Assembly (NCBI GenBank): GCA_030149205.1
Contig: JASBSB010000001.1
Location: 519,142-583,141, forward strand
Source: Candidatus Heimdallarchaeota archaeon
GTDB lineage: Archaea > Asgardarchaeota > Heimdallarchaeia > Heimdallarchaeales > Kariarchaeaceae
Direction of reading: 5' to 3'
Length of the DNA: 64,000 bases
Shown here: positions 52,930 through 62,084 of the stretch, one piece after another
How the letters are laid out: every line of letters begins with the position of its first letter
How positions within the stretch are numbered: the first letter of the stretch is position 1
Made by a program: the position numbers and the translations under genes
Notes under the pieces: model-generated
The model's input: the letters and a program-made list of their open reading frames with translations, nothing else
The model's database searches: none
Told to the model about the DNA's origin: nothing

Positions 52930-54003
52930 TTAATTTGGTATTTCTGCAATTTGGTCAGAAGATCTTTTCATTGAGATTCTTTTTAACAATAATTTTATTC
53001 CATAAATCAATAGAAATATGAAAGTGAAGAGAAAGGCCAACCCATAAAGAATTACAGGGATACGAATAATTTCGTTTAAATCGAACCAATTTTTACCTGG
53101 GACAAGAATACCAGAATAAACCAGTGCGAGTGAGGTCAATGTGATTATCCAAAGTATGACCCTCGTTCTTCTTTTGTACCCAAATGCGTAAACTTGTGTG
53201 ATTAGAAACATTAAAAGAAACCCATAAAAAAACATCGTCCAAAGACTTGAACTCTGCACTGCATAGGCTACAATAGTTCCGTGTATCAAAACTAAGACCT
53301 CCTGAAGAACCATCCAATATTTGTTAGTGTGAATTCGAGTATAGAAGAGGCTCCCCTGTAACATCAGCAGAAAAGTATAGAAAAATCCCCAAAGATGACC
53401 AATGGTGTATGTCATCGGATGATAATGAAATGTGAATATCACTGCCCAAGCAAAGTAATATCCATGATATTTCCTCAAGAACTTTGTGAATTCTTTCTTT
53501 ATAGGTGCTCTTTTGCCGAAGAACATCCCTCGTCTATTGTTCTCCATAATCAAGACAAAAACAAGTAAGACTATAACAGAGCCCTGAGAGCTCAAAATTG
53601 ATACATCTTGAGCCAGCCCATCGTAAGTGGTGTAAGTAACAATATAATGAATAAATATAAAAATAGCATTTGCTCCAAGAGCTAATACATTAACTAGATG
53701 CAAACTTGTTGTATATTTTTTAACTCTGGTTTGTGCATAGTATATTAATCCCCAAATAGTCACCTGATGAAGAATATAAGTCGACCAAGCAACAAATCGG
53801 GTCCAAAAGGTTGGATCAGCAAGTTTCCAAAAGTACCATAGAGCCCCTTGATCTGGTAAGAATGTTGATTCTTTTGGAATTAGGAGTGGACCCGTCAACC
53901 AAATTAATCCGGTGAATAAGACACTAAAGGCTATACCAAGAAAAAGAGCAATAATATCCTTTCTTTCAAGGGAGTTATTGCTTCCTGCCGATGTGGAGGC
54001 CAT
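52930..54003 (-). CDS. Polytopic membrane protein of unknown function
   Basis: 357 residues from ATG 54003; an upstream ATG at 54066 adds 21 residues without clear purpose. About nine to ten transmembrane helices are present. Histidines cluster around membrane boundaries (FIHYIVTYTTYDG, FTFHYHPMTYTIGHLWG, VLVLIHGTIVAYAV), a pattern of membrane redox or desaturase-like proteins, but no known family is recognised. It ends with a basic cytoplasmic tail. It stands between thymidine kinase and an acyl-CoA dehydrogenase, all on the minus strand. Confidence 0.65.
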   Translation of the reverse strand: MASTSAGSNNSLERKDIIALFLGIAFSVLFTGLIWLTGPLLIPKESTFLPDQGALWYFWKLADPTFWTRFVAWSTYILHQVTIWGLIYYAQTRVKKYTTSLHLVNVLALGANAIFIFIHYIVTYTTYDGLAQDVSILSSQGSVIVLLVFVLIMENNRRGMFFGKRAPIKKEFTKFLRKYHGYYFAWAVIFTFHYHPMTYTIGHLWGFFYTFLLMLQGSLFYTRIHTNKYWMVLQEVLVLIHGTIVAYAVQSSSLWTMFFYGFLLMFLITQVYAFGYKRRTRVILWIITLTSLALVYSGILVPGKNWFDLNEIIRIPVILYGLAFLFTFIFLLIYGIKLLLKRISMKRSSDQIAEIPN

Positions 54004-54239
54004 TATGTTTGTATCAGAATCTTTTGCAATATAAACAATTACTTCATGACATAATAAAGATTTCATGACAATGAGACTTTATCACTTTCTTTTTTTTCAG
54101 GATAGATACTTAGGCTTACCTAAAATATATTCATACAAAAACTGATTAAATTTCAAAATTTGCGTGTTGGGTTACCCGATGGAAAATCAAAAGAAAGATT
54201 ACATCTTTGCCTTAAAAGAGTAGTAATGATTGTTTTTGA

Positions 54240-55886
54240 TTATGAGGCAGAGACTAAAATTCTCCTTTTCTGACTCGTTAATCTGTGAAATTCAGGAGAT
54301 GGTGTTATCCAGAATTGAAGGTACTCCTCAATATCTTCAAGTTCAGATAAATCATCTTTATTTTCAAACAACAAACTAAGAATTGAGAATCTTGCAATCT
54401 CAAATGATAGGTTTCTGGCATTTTTTTGCATGAATTTAGAACTCGTTTGAAGATAGGATTTAAGCGCAGCCTCTATTTCCATAAATTGTGAGATTACATC
54501 TTGATCATGTGAATTTAAAATGTTGGGTTTTACAGTATCAATCCAGAAATTCAAATTTCCTTCCTTCCTAAACACCCTCAATAAATCCAAAGATAGAACA
54601 TTTGTTGTCCCTTCCCAGATGGTAAATACCTGAGCATCTCTTAGCAACTTAGGAAACCCAGCGTCTTCAAGGTAACCTATACCCCCTATTGCTTCGATCA
54701 TTTCACTAATGTATGCAAATGATTTCTTTGCAGTATACAGTTTAGTAACTGGTGTTAATAACCTAAGAAGTTTTTCTTCTTGGTCTGAAGCCACCCCAGT
54801 TTCAGTCTTTCCAAGTAATGAGACAGTCCACATTGTTAAAATCAAATTCCCTAAGTATGCACTTTTTGTCTCTGTGAGGATTTCTGAATGAAGTGGTAAG
54901 TCTTTTAGCAAGGAACCAAAGGCCTTTCTTTTACTGCTATAATCTTCTGCGTAAGACAGAGCACGCTGTAAATATGAAACTGCGGATATTGCATTATAAA
55001 CCCTGGTTATATTAAGCATGGTTGCAATCTGTTTCACTCCTCGACCTCTCTCACCAATTAACTTTGAAGGAACACCGTTTAATGTCAACTCAGCTGTCGG
55101 TAATGCACGAGTACCCAGTTTATCTTTTAATTTATCTATGGTCAGGTTATTAGGTTCCCCATCATCATTATAAATTTCCAAGACAAACAAACTTACTTTG
55201 TCATCGATGTTATGACCTTCCTTGATCTTGGCAAGGGTCATTGCAGTATCTTCTGTTATCCCTGATGTAAACCACTTAGGACCGGTTAACCTCCAGGTCT
55301 CTCCATCGAACTCTGCGATTGTTTCAGTTTCACTGACATCAGATCCCCCAGTTTTTTCAGTCATCCATTGGCCAGACCCATAAAATTCAGTGGGATCTGT
55401 ACTAATGTATCTTTGAAAGTAAGTATTTCTGAGGGAGTTATCACCGTATACTTCTAACAACCTTGCTGCACCATCAGTCATTGCTAAAGGGCATGTGTAG
55501 ATCGCAGATGAGGGGGTAAACAAGAAAAGTTTTACAAATTGGTAGATCCTTGAATATTCACCAAATTCCCTTTGGTATCCATCTGACACCAAGGCATTTT
55601 TACTTGAAAAATCCTTTAATTTATACCATGCTGACGGTACTTGAACCCTGTCAATTCTTCTACCCCATGCATCATAGTTAATTAATACAGGTTCTGTTGT
55701 TTCTGCTTCATTGCCAAGAGGTTCAACCTCAAGCAATATTTTCTCTCCAAACTGTTGAAAAACTTTAAACCAGCTCTGATGATATTTATTTGGAACGAAC
55801 AGCTTAATTACCTGTTGTAACACAACATCATTATCGAAGGGGTTCAAGAGCATTGGAGGTTGTTGAACGAAATAATCTTTAGTCAT
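54240..55886 (-). CDS. Acyl-CoA dehydrogenase (AidB-like)
   Basis: 548 residues, longer than ordinary acyl-CoA dehydrogenases (~380), like the AidB/ACAD10-11 group. FYGSGQWMTEKTGGSDVS is the FAD/substrate segment, TGPKWFTSG follows, then LNITRVYNAISAVSYLQRAL and FTIWEGTTNVLSLDLL with the likely catalytic Glu425. An N-terminal extension of ~90 residues and a helical C-terminal tail complete it. It would oxidise an acyl-CoA and pass electrons to ETF. The FeS membrane oxidoreductase at 58314 is the probable next acceptor. The acyl substrate is not known. Confidence 0.88.
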   Translation of the reverse strand: MTKDYFVQQPPMLLNPFDNDVVLQQVIKLFVPNKYHQSWFKVFQQFGEKILLEVEPLGNEAETTEPVLINYDAWGRRIDRVQVPSAWYKLKDFSSKNALVSDGYQREFGEYSRIYQFVKLFLFTPSSAIYTCPLAMTDGAARLLEVYGDNSLRNTYFQRYISTDPTEFYGSGQWMTEKTGGSDVSETETIAEFDGETWRLTGPKWFTSGITEDTAMTLAKIKEGHNIDDKVSLFVLEIYNDDGEPNNLTIDKLKDKLGTRALPTAELTLNGVPSKLIGERGRGVKQIATMLNITRVYNAISAVSYLQRALSYAEDYSSKRKAFGSLLKDLPLHSEILTETKSAYLGNLILTMWTVSLLGKTETGVASDQEEKLLRLLTPVTKLYTAKKSFAYISEMIEAIGGIGYLEDAGFPKLLRDAQVFTIWEGTTNVLSLDLLRVFRKEGNLNFWIDTVKPNILNSHDQDVISQFMEIEAALKSYLQTSSKFMQKNARNLSFEIARFSILSLLFENKDDLSELEDIEEYLQFWITPSPEFHRLTSQKRRILVSAS

Positions 55887-56010
55887 AGCTTAGTCTAGTC
55901 CCATTTAAATATAAATTTACACATCTCCCAATAAAAAATTGATCGAGGAAAGATCAATTTTTAGTAGATCAGGTGACAAAGCTAAAGAGTTTGCTTTTTG
56001 AAATTTAATA

Positions 56011-56967
56011 ATGAATGCTCTGGATCAAAGGTTGTTCAAGAATATGATTGATTATGCTGGAACCTTTCCTCCTGCTAATTTATCAATAGAAGATGCAATT
56101 GAAGAGTACTTCAAGGAGCGAAGTGAAAATGGATCATGGATCATCAAAACTTTAATTCTACCCTGGACAAAGATATCCGAGTTTGATAAGCAAATTAAGA
56201 AAAGGAACAGTGAAAATTTAATTATTCGAATTTCTGTATTATTAGTCAGCGAAGACACTCAGAAAGAGTTTTTGAAAAAAGTAGAAGAACAGATTAGAGA
56301 ATTAAGAAAATTCCTGAACAGTAATGATGAGTACCAACTAGTGTCCTTAGAGATTAAGTTGCCAAAATTAGACTATATTCATGGTAAAATTAACCCAAAT
56401 ACGATTCAAGTTCTTTCTGAATTATTGGAAGTTCATAATATGAACAATGTTATTATGTATCTAGAGGGTTACTTGATCAAGGGGTGGGAGTCGATTTTAG
56501 ATCCAATATTTAATTATCTTCAACAATCCAATGCGGTTCATGAAACTATTATGGGTTATAAAATTCGAACAGGAAGTATCAAACCAGAAGAAATACCGGA
56601 CATTTCAACCTTAGTAAATCTACTGAAAATGCTCACCACTCATGATATTCCATTCAAAGCAACTGCAGGACTTCATAGTCCTCTCAGAACTAATAACAGA
56701 GCTCTTGATGTATTCAATCATGGTTTCTTCAATATTTTGATGGTGAGTTCAATCTTAAAAGCTAACCTTACAAACGATATTAAAGTACTTTCAGAAATTC
56801 TAGAAATTTCTCAATGGGAAGCCTTTCATTTTTCAGAAAAATATATTGAGGTTAGAGGATTTAATATTTCAAAAAAAGATCTATTAGAAGTTAGAGAGAA
56901 TCAATTCTTGTCATTTGGTTCATGTAGCTTAAGAGAACCTTTGGATGACCTTCAAAGAGAGTTTTGA
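56011..56967 (+). CDS. Hypothetical protein next to fumarylacetoacetase
   Basis: 318 residues, soluble. Three segments look conserved: MIDYAGTFPPANLSIEDAI at the N terminus, YKIRTGSIKPEEIPD near 190 and FKATAGLHSPLRT near 220. It ends LSFGSCSLREPLDDLQ. I recall uncharacterised bacterial proteins with this pattern (YAGxFPPA ... TAGLHxPL ... FGSCSFxEP), but cannot name a family. The fumarylacetoacetase gene converges with it, 12 bases away, which suggests a link to tyrosine or homogentisate breakdown. The arrangement of strands and helices could be a TIM barrel. Confidence 0.6.
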   Translation: MNALDQRLFKNMIDYAGTFPPANLSIEDAIEEYFKERSENGSWIIKTLILPWTKISEFDKQIKKRNSENLIIRISVLLVSEDTQKEFLKKVEEQIRELRKFLNSNDEYQLVSLEIKLPKLDYIHGKINPNTIQVLSELLEVHNMNNVIMYLEGYLIKGWESILDPIFNYLQQSNAVHETIMGYKIRTGSIKPEEIPDISTLVNLLKMLTTHDIPFKATAGLHSPLRTNNRALDVFNHGFFNILMVSSILKANLTNDIKVLSEILEISQWEAFHFSEKYIEVRGFNISKKDLLEVRENQFLSFGSCSLREPLDDLQREF

Positions 56968-56979
56968 TTATTACACAAT

Positions 56980-58242
56980 CTAATTTTCATCCGGAGGTAA
57001 AATTTTTGTTCTCACCTCTCCAAATCCGATTTTTGTAGCCTTGTTTTTTGCATTAGCACGCAGTATCACAGTATCTCCATCCTGAAGGGATTTCCGTTCT
57101 TCTCCATTTGACAGAGTTATTGGGTCTTTTCCTCTCCATGTCAGTTCAAGAAGGCATGAACGGTTAATTGGATTAGGACCACTGATTGTGCCAGTACCAC
57201 AAATATCACCTGTTCTTAAATTACAACCAGTAATTGTGTGATGTGTAATCATTTGATTTGGGGTCCAGTATAGATATCGGAAGTTTGAATGAGAAATTTT
57301 TTCTTCCTTTGATAACATTTCTGTTTTAAGATAAACTTCAAGATCAATATTGTATAGTCTTCTCTCCTGTTCCTGAAGATAAGGTAAGGGCTGGGGATCC
57401 TGTAAATCGCAAGGAACGGAAAAAGGTTCCAAAGCAAATGTAGTAACTACCCAAGGAGAAATTGAAGTTGCAAAGTTTTTTGCAGTAAAAGGCCCCAATG
57501 GTTTGTATTCCCAACCTTGTATATCTCGGGCAGACCAATCATTTAGGATGACATACCCGAAAATGTGTTTGTAGGCTTCACCAATTTTAATTGGTTCCCC
57601 TAAATTGTTTCCGCTACCAATAACAACACCCATTTCAAACTCGTAATCCAAAAATTTTGAAGGAGAGAAAAGAGGTAAGTCTACACCTTGAGGTCGTATT
57701 TGCCCCTTGGGTCGTTTTATATTCCTGCCTGAGAGGACAACTGAGCTCGCTCTCCCATGATAAGCTATTGGGACATGAACCCAATTTTCTTGAAGAGCGT
57801 TTTCTGCACCCCGTATTATTGTGCCAACATTAGTGGCATGGTACTTACTCGCATAAAAATCAGTAAATTCACCAACTTCAAATGGTAAATGTAAGGTTAC
57901 CCTACCCATTTCAAAGAACGTTCTGCTAACAATTTCTGAATTCGATAATATGGATGAGGAAGAGCTTGGATCCAATAAGTTTTGTAACTTGAATCTAAAT
58001 CTCTTCCAGGTATCATAACCCTTTTCCATAAATTTGTTTAAGCTTCCTCTATCAAAAATATGTGAAGAATCACCAAACATTTTATTAAAATATCCCATGG
58101 ATTCTAGATATGATAAATCAATGACCTTATCACCAAGTCTCGTACAGACTCGTGGAGTGAGATCCTTGGTACTGAAAACACCGAAAGGCAAATTCTGAAT
58201 TGAAAATCCAGAATCTTCATCAACCTTGATTGTTGTCACCAT
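56980..58242 (-). CDS. Fumarylacetoacetase
   Basis: 420 residues, the full FAH length. The N-terminal SH3-like domain (LPFGVFSTKD) is followed by the barrel. Metal ligands are Asp128 (FTDFYAS), Glu201 and Glu203 (DYEFEMGVVIG) and Asp235 (LNDWSARDIQGWEY), with active-site His135 in KYHATNVG. The late segment NLRTGDICGTGTISGP is diagnostic. It cleaves fumarylacetoacetate to fumarate and acetoacetate, the last step of homogentisate/tyrosine breakdown. Acetoacetyl-CoA synthetase in the window could use the acetoacetate. Confidence 0.94.
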   Translation of the reverse strand: MVTTIKVDEDSGFSIQNLPFGVFSTKDLTPRVCTRLGDKVIDLSYLESMGYFNKMFGDSSHIFDRGSLNKFMEKGYDTWKRFRFKLQNLLDPSSSSSILSNSEIVSRTFFEMGRVTLHLPFEVGEFTDFYASKYHATNVGTIIRGAENALQENWVHVPIAYHGRASSVVLSGRNIKRPKGQIRPQGVDLPLFSPSKFLDYEFEMGVVIGSGNNLGEPIKIGEAYKHIFGYVILNDWSARDIQGWEYKPLGPFTAKNFATSISPWVVTTFALEPFSVPCDLQDPQPLPYLQEQERRLYNIDLEVYLKTEMLSKEEKISHSNFRYLYWTPNQMITHHTITGCNLRTGDICGTGTISGPNPINRSCLLELTWRGKDPITLSNGEERKSLQDGDTVILRANAKNKATKIGFGEVRTKILPPDEN

Positions 58243-58313
58243 TATTTGTGATATGAGGGTAAGATAATATTACTTTCTATGATATAAATGTTAATTTAAT
58301 GGTTTACTAGTTA

Positions 58314-60353
58314 TTAATCTGCGATTCTATCTGCAACAATCTCAAGTAAATCTAGAACTTCAAGATTTGATCCTGTATTTTTAATTCCATCTTCAAGCAT
58401 TGCAGTGCAAAATGGACAGGAAACACCTAAAAATTGGGCACCAGTGTCATTTGCCATTTCAACTCGACTTCTATTAATTTGTGTACCTCCAACATCCTGC
58501 TCAAACCACATTCTACCGCCACCTGCTCCACAGCACATAGCTACATCCTTATTCATTGACATCTCAATAAATTCTATCTCTTCAAAATGCTTTAGAATGT
58601 CACGTGGAGAAGCAAAAATTCCATTATGTCTGCCCAGATAACAAGAGTCATGGTAGGTGATACTCATATCATTTCCCTTTTTCAGAGGAATTTTATTTTC
58701 CTGAAGAAGTTTGTTGATATATTCAGTAGCATGATAAACCCTGTATACTCCACCAAAATCAGGAAATTCATTTGCTATTGTATTGTAACAATGAGGACAG
58801 AACGTAATGATTTCTTTAAACTCATAACTGTTTAACAACTGAACATTCTCGGTGATAAGTTCCTGAGCCAAGAACTCATTGCCAAGTCTTCTAACTGGGT
58901 CTCCAGTGCATTTTTCTTCTTTCCCAAGGATTGCAAAATCGATTCCTGCACTTTTAAGGATCTTTACCAAAGAGGTAGATACTTTCTTAGCTCTCGCATC
59001 AAACGAACCTGCACAACCGACCCAGAAGAGAACATCTGCATCTGGATTTTCTTTCATTGTTTGTATTTCCAAGTCTTCTGCCCACAAATCTCGATCTGAT
59101 TTGGATATACCCCATGGATTTGAATTTCTTTCAACATTAGTAAACATTTTATCCAATCCAGATGGAAATTCACTTTGCATCATTACCTGTTCTCTTCTCA
59201 AATCAATAATTTTATCAATGTGTTCTATAAAAAGTGGACAGGCCGTTTGACAGGCGTTGCAGGTAGTACAAGCCCAAATAGTCTCTGGGAGGACAACATC
59301 ACCCGTAAGATGTTTGGGAACAACCTCTCCTCCTTTATAGGTAACTGTAGCAACCTCAAGAAGAGCTTCCCGAATGTCTAGAATTAAGGACTTGGGCGAA
59401 AGAGGCTGACCGTTGATGTAAGCTGGACATACCTCCTGACATCTACCACATCCAGTACAAGAATACAGATCCATCATCTGCTTCCAGGTGAAATCCTCAA
59501 CATTTGAAATGCCATATTCCTCAACACTTTCGTCTTCAAAATTTATAGTGTGTAGTCTTCCAGATGGTTTTAAGTTCCTAAAAAACACATTAAACGGGGC
59601 AGATAGGATATGGAAATGTTTGGATGGATAGTATGCCGGTACCCTGATTTGAGTTGCAAAAATATAGATTGCAAAAAGTAATACTGACAATGCATTGGCA
59701 AACCACAGAGTTTCTGTCAAAACATATAGGTTTATTCCTGTCCAAAGAAAGAATTTTGCGATCTCTATTGAAAATGTTGGCCCTAAACTTCCATCAAAAA
59801 GAGTGTGACCTCTGTTTGTAATCCATGGGTGATGACCTGTTGCCAACTCAGCTGCCTCCAACAAAACAGCGGAGGTTGCATGAATAGCAACTGCAATAAG
59901 GATTAGAATTGCATCAAATCGGAGTCGGGGATTCCCCTCCATCCTAACTGATTTACTGTACCTTCTCGCAAGGCCTAACACTACAGCCACCATTAACCCG
60001 AATATCATCCAATCCTCGAACCAAAGGATAAAATCATATCCTACACCAAGAAAAGAAAGAGAGAAAGTGGGAAAATACACTCTTATGAATACTTCTGCAG
60101 CGACTATGTTGATCATTATAAATGCATAAAAGATAATAAAATGACCTAAGCCTGCAGGATGTTTCAAAAGTCGTTTTTGACCAAAAACATAAACAAGCAC
60201 ACTTTTTGTTCGCTCACCAAAATTCCCCCACCTTTCAGGATCTGGAGACGCTCGCTTTAGTTGTTTGTATAACTCGTATATAGCCTGTATTGTGAAATAA
60301 AGGGTTAGTAAAAGAAGGACACTAAACCCAATCATTCTCACTAATTCAACCAT
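58314..60353 (-). CDS. Membrane FeS oxidoreductase, HdrD-like fused to a NarI-like domain (ETF:menaquinone oxidoreductase type)
   Basis: 679 residues. The first ~260 hold five to six membrane helices with histidines (71, 158, 246, 248) suited to b-type haem, plus KHFHILSAPFNVFFRNLKP typical of this fusion. Two [4Fe-4S] motifs follow: CTGCGRCQEVCP (Cys299-309) and CTTCNACQTACP (Cys362-372). The C-terminal half has two CCG domains: the first with VGCAGSFD, KCTGDP and CPHC, the second with CYLGRHNG, CCGAGGG and CPFC. This layout matches EMO/FadF proteins that pass electrons from ETF to menaquinone, fitting the acyl-CoA dehydrogenase and crotonase here. Confidence 0.87.
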   Translation of the reverse strand: MVELVRMIGFSVLLLLTLYFTIQAIYELYKQLKRASPDPERWGNFGERTKSVLVYVFGQKRLLKHPAGLGHFIIFYAFIMINIVAAEVFIRVYFPTFSLSFLGVGYDFILWFEDWMIFGLMVAVVLGLARRYSKSVRMEGNPRLRFDAILILIAVAIHATSAVLLEAAELATGHHPWITNRGHTLFDGSLGPTFSIEIAKFFLWTGINLYVLTETLWFANALSVLLFAIYIFATQIRVPAYYPSKHFHILSAPFNVFFRNLKPSGRLHTINFEDESVEEYGISNVEDFTWKQMMDLYSCTGCGRCQEVCPAYINGQPLSPKSLILDIREALLEVATVTYKGGEVVPKHLTGDVVLPETIWACTTCNACQTACPLFIEHIDKIIDLRREQVMMQSEFPSGLDKMFTNVERNSNPWGISKSDRDLWAEDLEIQTMKENPDADVLFWVGCAGSFDARAKKVSTSLVKILKSAGIDFAILGKEEKCTGDPVRRLGNEFLAQELITENVQLLNSYEFKEIITFCPHCYNTIANEFPDFGGVYRVYHATEYINKLLQENKIPLKKGNDMSITYHDSCYLGRHNGIFASPRDILKHFEEIEFIEMSMNKDVAMCCGAGGGRMWFEQDVGGTQINRSRVEMANDTGAQFLGVSCPFCTAMLEDGIKNTGSNLEVLDLLEIVADRIAD

Positions 60354-60484
60354 ACCACAGAATTTTATTTCAGTTCTAAACCTTTGCGGATTACTAGTGA
60401 TTTAGGGGGATTTTTACGGTGATTTAGAAGCTATATTTAGTATAACAATTGTCTAGTATAATCGGTATTGAACAAGATATTGAT

Positions 60485-60817
60485 TTATAGTTTTGGTGGA
60501 GATGGTCTCCCAACACCAGTATTTTGAGGGGGAGTGGTCTGAGGAGTTGAGGCTTGAGTAGGTGGAGAGGAAGATGGACTTTTCGGCCCTGCCAGAGCTT
60601 TTACGACAGTTTTGAAATCATCTTCTAAGAGATCTATTCTTTCTTTAAGATCATTCAACATGGTACTGAATTTAGCATTGGCCTCTTCAAGTTGTGTTGT
60701 GAGATCTTCAACAATCCTTGCTAGGTCTTCTGAAGTTTTTAATGAGTTTCCTGCTACTACTTCGTCAGGAAGAAGGTCATCCAAATCTACTTTTTTCTTT
60801 TTTTTTCTAAAACTCAT
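60485..60817 (-). CDS. Coiled-coil protein with a Pro/Ser/Thr-rich tail, cotranscribed with the Rab-like GTPase
   Basis: 110 residues. The start is basic (FRKKKKKVDLDD), residues ~28-75 form a coiled coil (LARIVEDLTTQLEEANAKFSTML), and the last ~35 are low-complexity (SPSSSPPTQASTPQTTPP). Six bases separate it from the GTPase gene upstream on the same strand. The coiled coil could be an effector or membrane-targeting partner of the GTPase. No family is recognised. Confidence 0.65.
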   Translation of the reverse strand: MSFRKKKKKVDLDDLLPDEVVAGNSLKTSEDLARIVEDLTTQLEEANAKFSTMLNDLKERIDLLEDDFKTVVKALAGPKSPSSSPPTQASTPQTTPPQNTGVGRPSPPKL

Positions 60818-60823
60818 GATCGA

Positions 60824-61387
60824 TCACACTGTTCTTTCTGAGGCTAGGAATTGCTCGATATTTCTTAGTAAGGTCTGGAAAGCTTCATCTACATTACTTC
60901 CATCTTTGGCACTGGTTTCAACATAGGGGATCTCAAAATGACTCCAAGAAGATAATGTGTTTGCATACTCTTGTCCTGCATCCATTGAGATTGCATTTTC
61001 AGAGGAGTCTCTAAGGTCACTTTTGTTTCCAATTAACACCATTGGAACAACTCTCTTCTTATTATTCTCAAAGAGCTCAGTTATCCAATTTGGAATATTC
61101 TCAAATGTCTCTCCTCTGGTAATGTCAAAGACCAATAACGCACCAGTTGCTCCTTGGTAATAAACCTCTCTAACACTCTGGAAGCGAATCTGTCCAGCTA
61201 AGTCCCAAATTTGAGCAACAATTTCTATTCCATCCAAAGTTACTCGCTTTACTGCAAAATCCGCACCGATTGTCATTTGATAACTTTTCTTAAAACCTTC
61301 TCCCAAATATCTGGTTCTTAATGCAGTCTTACCAACGGCACCGTCTCCAAGTAAAACAATTTTAAATATTTTTCTTCTACTGCTCAT
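60824..61387 (-). CDS. Rab/Ras-like small GTPase
   Basis: 187 residues with every G motif: GDGAVGKT (14-21), switch I Thr39 in MTIGADF, WDLAGQ (61-66), NKSD (121-124) and ETSAK (~156-160). IGADF and the run VYYQGATGALLVFDIT are Rab-like, closer to eukaryotic Rabs than to bacterial GTPases. The C terminus (LASERTV) has no cysteine, so it is not prenylated. Such genes are common in Asgard archaea. It is followed by a coiled-coil gene. It probably works with Roadblock-type regulators. Confidence 0.93.
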   Translation of the reverse strand: MSSRRKIFKIVLLGDGAVGKTALRTRYLGEGFKKSYQMTIGADFAVKRVTLDGIEIVAQIWDLAGQIRFQSVREVYYQGATGALLVFDITRGETFENIPNWITELFENNKKRVVPMVLIGNKSDLRDSSENAISMDAGQEYANTLSSWSHFEIPYVETSAKDGSNVDEAFQTLLRNIEQFLASERTV

Positions 61388-61687
61388 TTTATTAGCCCCT
61401 TCTTTGACAATACCATATTAGGCAGATTGCCTGACTTTTGATAAATCTTTCCCTAATTTATCAAGAGCTTTTACTTAATCATAATTATGTTTTCAAGTTC
61501 TTATATCTTACTCAAATGATTGGTTATTAAGTCCAATTGCACCTTAAAAAATGAAATGTTTACCTCTGAGCCTAAAAACAGGAATTACTTAAATTGAAGC
61601 AATTTATTTAGAAATGAATTAGATAAAATATAAAAAATTTCTAGGAGAACCAACCATCTTTTTTACTTTGAATTCATAAGTTATTGA
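61388..61687. other. Intergenic gap, nothing recognised beyond a short hairpin
   Basis: This AT-rich gap lies between the divergent GTPase and VOC genes and must hold both promoters. AGGCA-GAT-TGCCT near 61420-61435 can form a small hairpin in the GTPase leader. No gene is seen. Confidence 0.3.
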
Positions 61688-62065
61688 ATGTCTTCAATAA
61701 TTTTCCTTAAAACTGGCATGTATCAGCAGACATTGGAATTTTACAAAAAGCGTCTTGGATTTCAAGAGTGGCTTTCACAGCCAGAAATTGAAATAATCTC
61801 AAGGGACGGGTTATTATTAGGTTTTCAAAGAAATTTATCAACCACTGGAATGGACATAGTTTTGACAATTTTTGTGAAAACAAAAGATGAGGTAGAGCTG
61901 ATGTATCGTGAATTAATTGAATTTGCTCTTGATAAACCAAAGAAAAATGAAAAGTATAAGATCTATAATTTTTACCTAAATGACCCAGAGGGAAGAACAG
62001 TTGAAATTCAAATGTTTGAACATGAAACAAGAAAACTTGATGTTGATAAGAATTTTTTTAATTAA
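61688..62065 (+). CDS. VOC superfamily (glyoxalase-like) protein
   Basis: 125 residues with two beta-alpha-beta-beta-beta modules. FLKTGMYQQTLEFYKKRLGF opens the first and NFYLNDPEGRTVEIQMFEH closes the second with the usual DPEG-x-x-x-E metal-ligand end. The first-module metal histidine seen in glyoxalases is not evident, so metal binding is doubtful. It could be a small-molecule binding or resistance-type protein. The reaction cannot be named. It converges with the V4R protein, 19 bases apart. Confidence 0.8.
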   Translation: MSSIIFLKTGMYQQTLEFYKKRLGFQEWLSQPEIEIISRDGLLLGFQRNLSTTGMDIVLTIFVKTKDEVELMYRELIEFALDKPKKNEKYKIYNFYLNDPEGRTVEIQMFEHETRKLDVDKNFFN

Positions 62066-62084
62066 GTCAAGAAGAAGTTAAGAA

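Noticed and set aside
60612..60926. Plus-strand frame across the coiled-coil and GTPase genes
   Set aside because: It is the complement of two well-supported minus-strand genes; its serine-rich sequence is a shadow.
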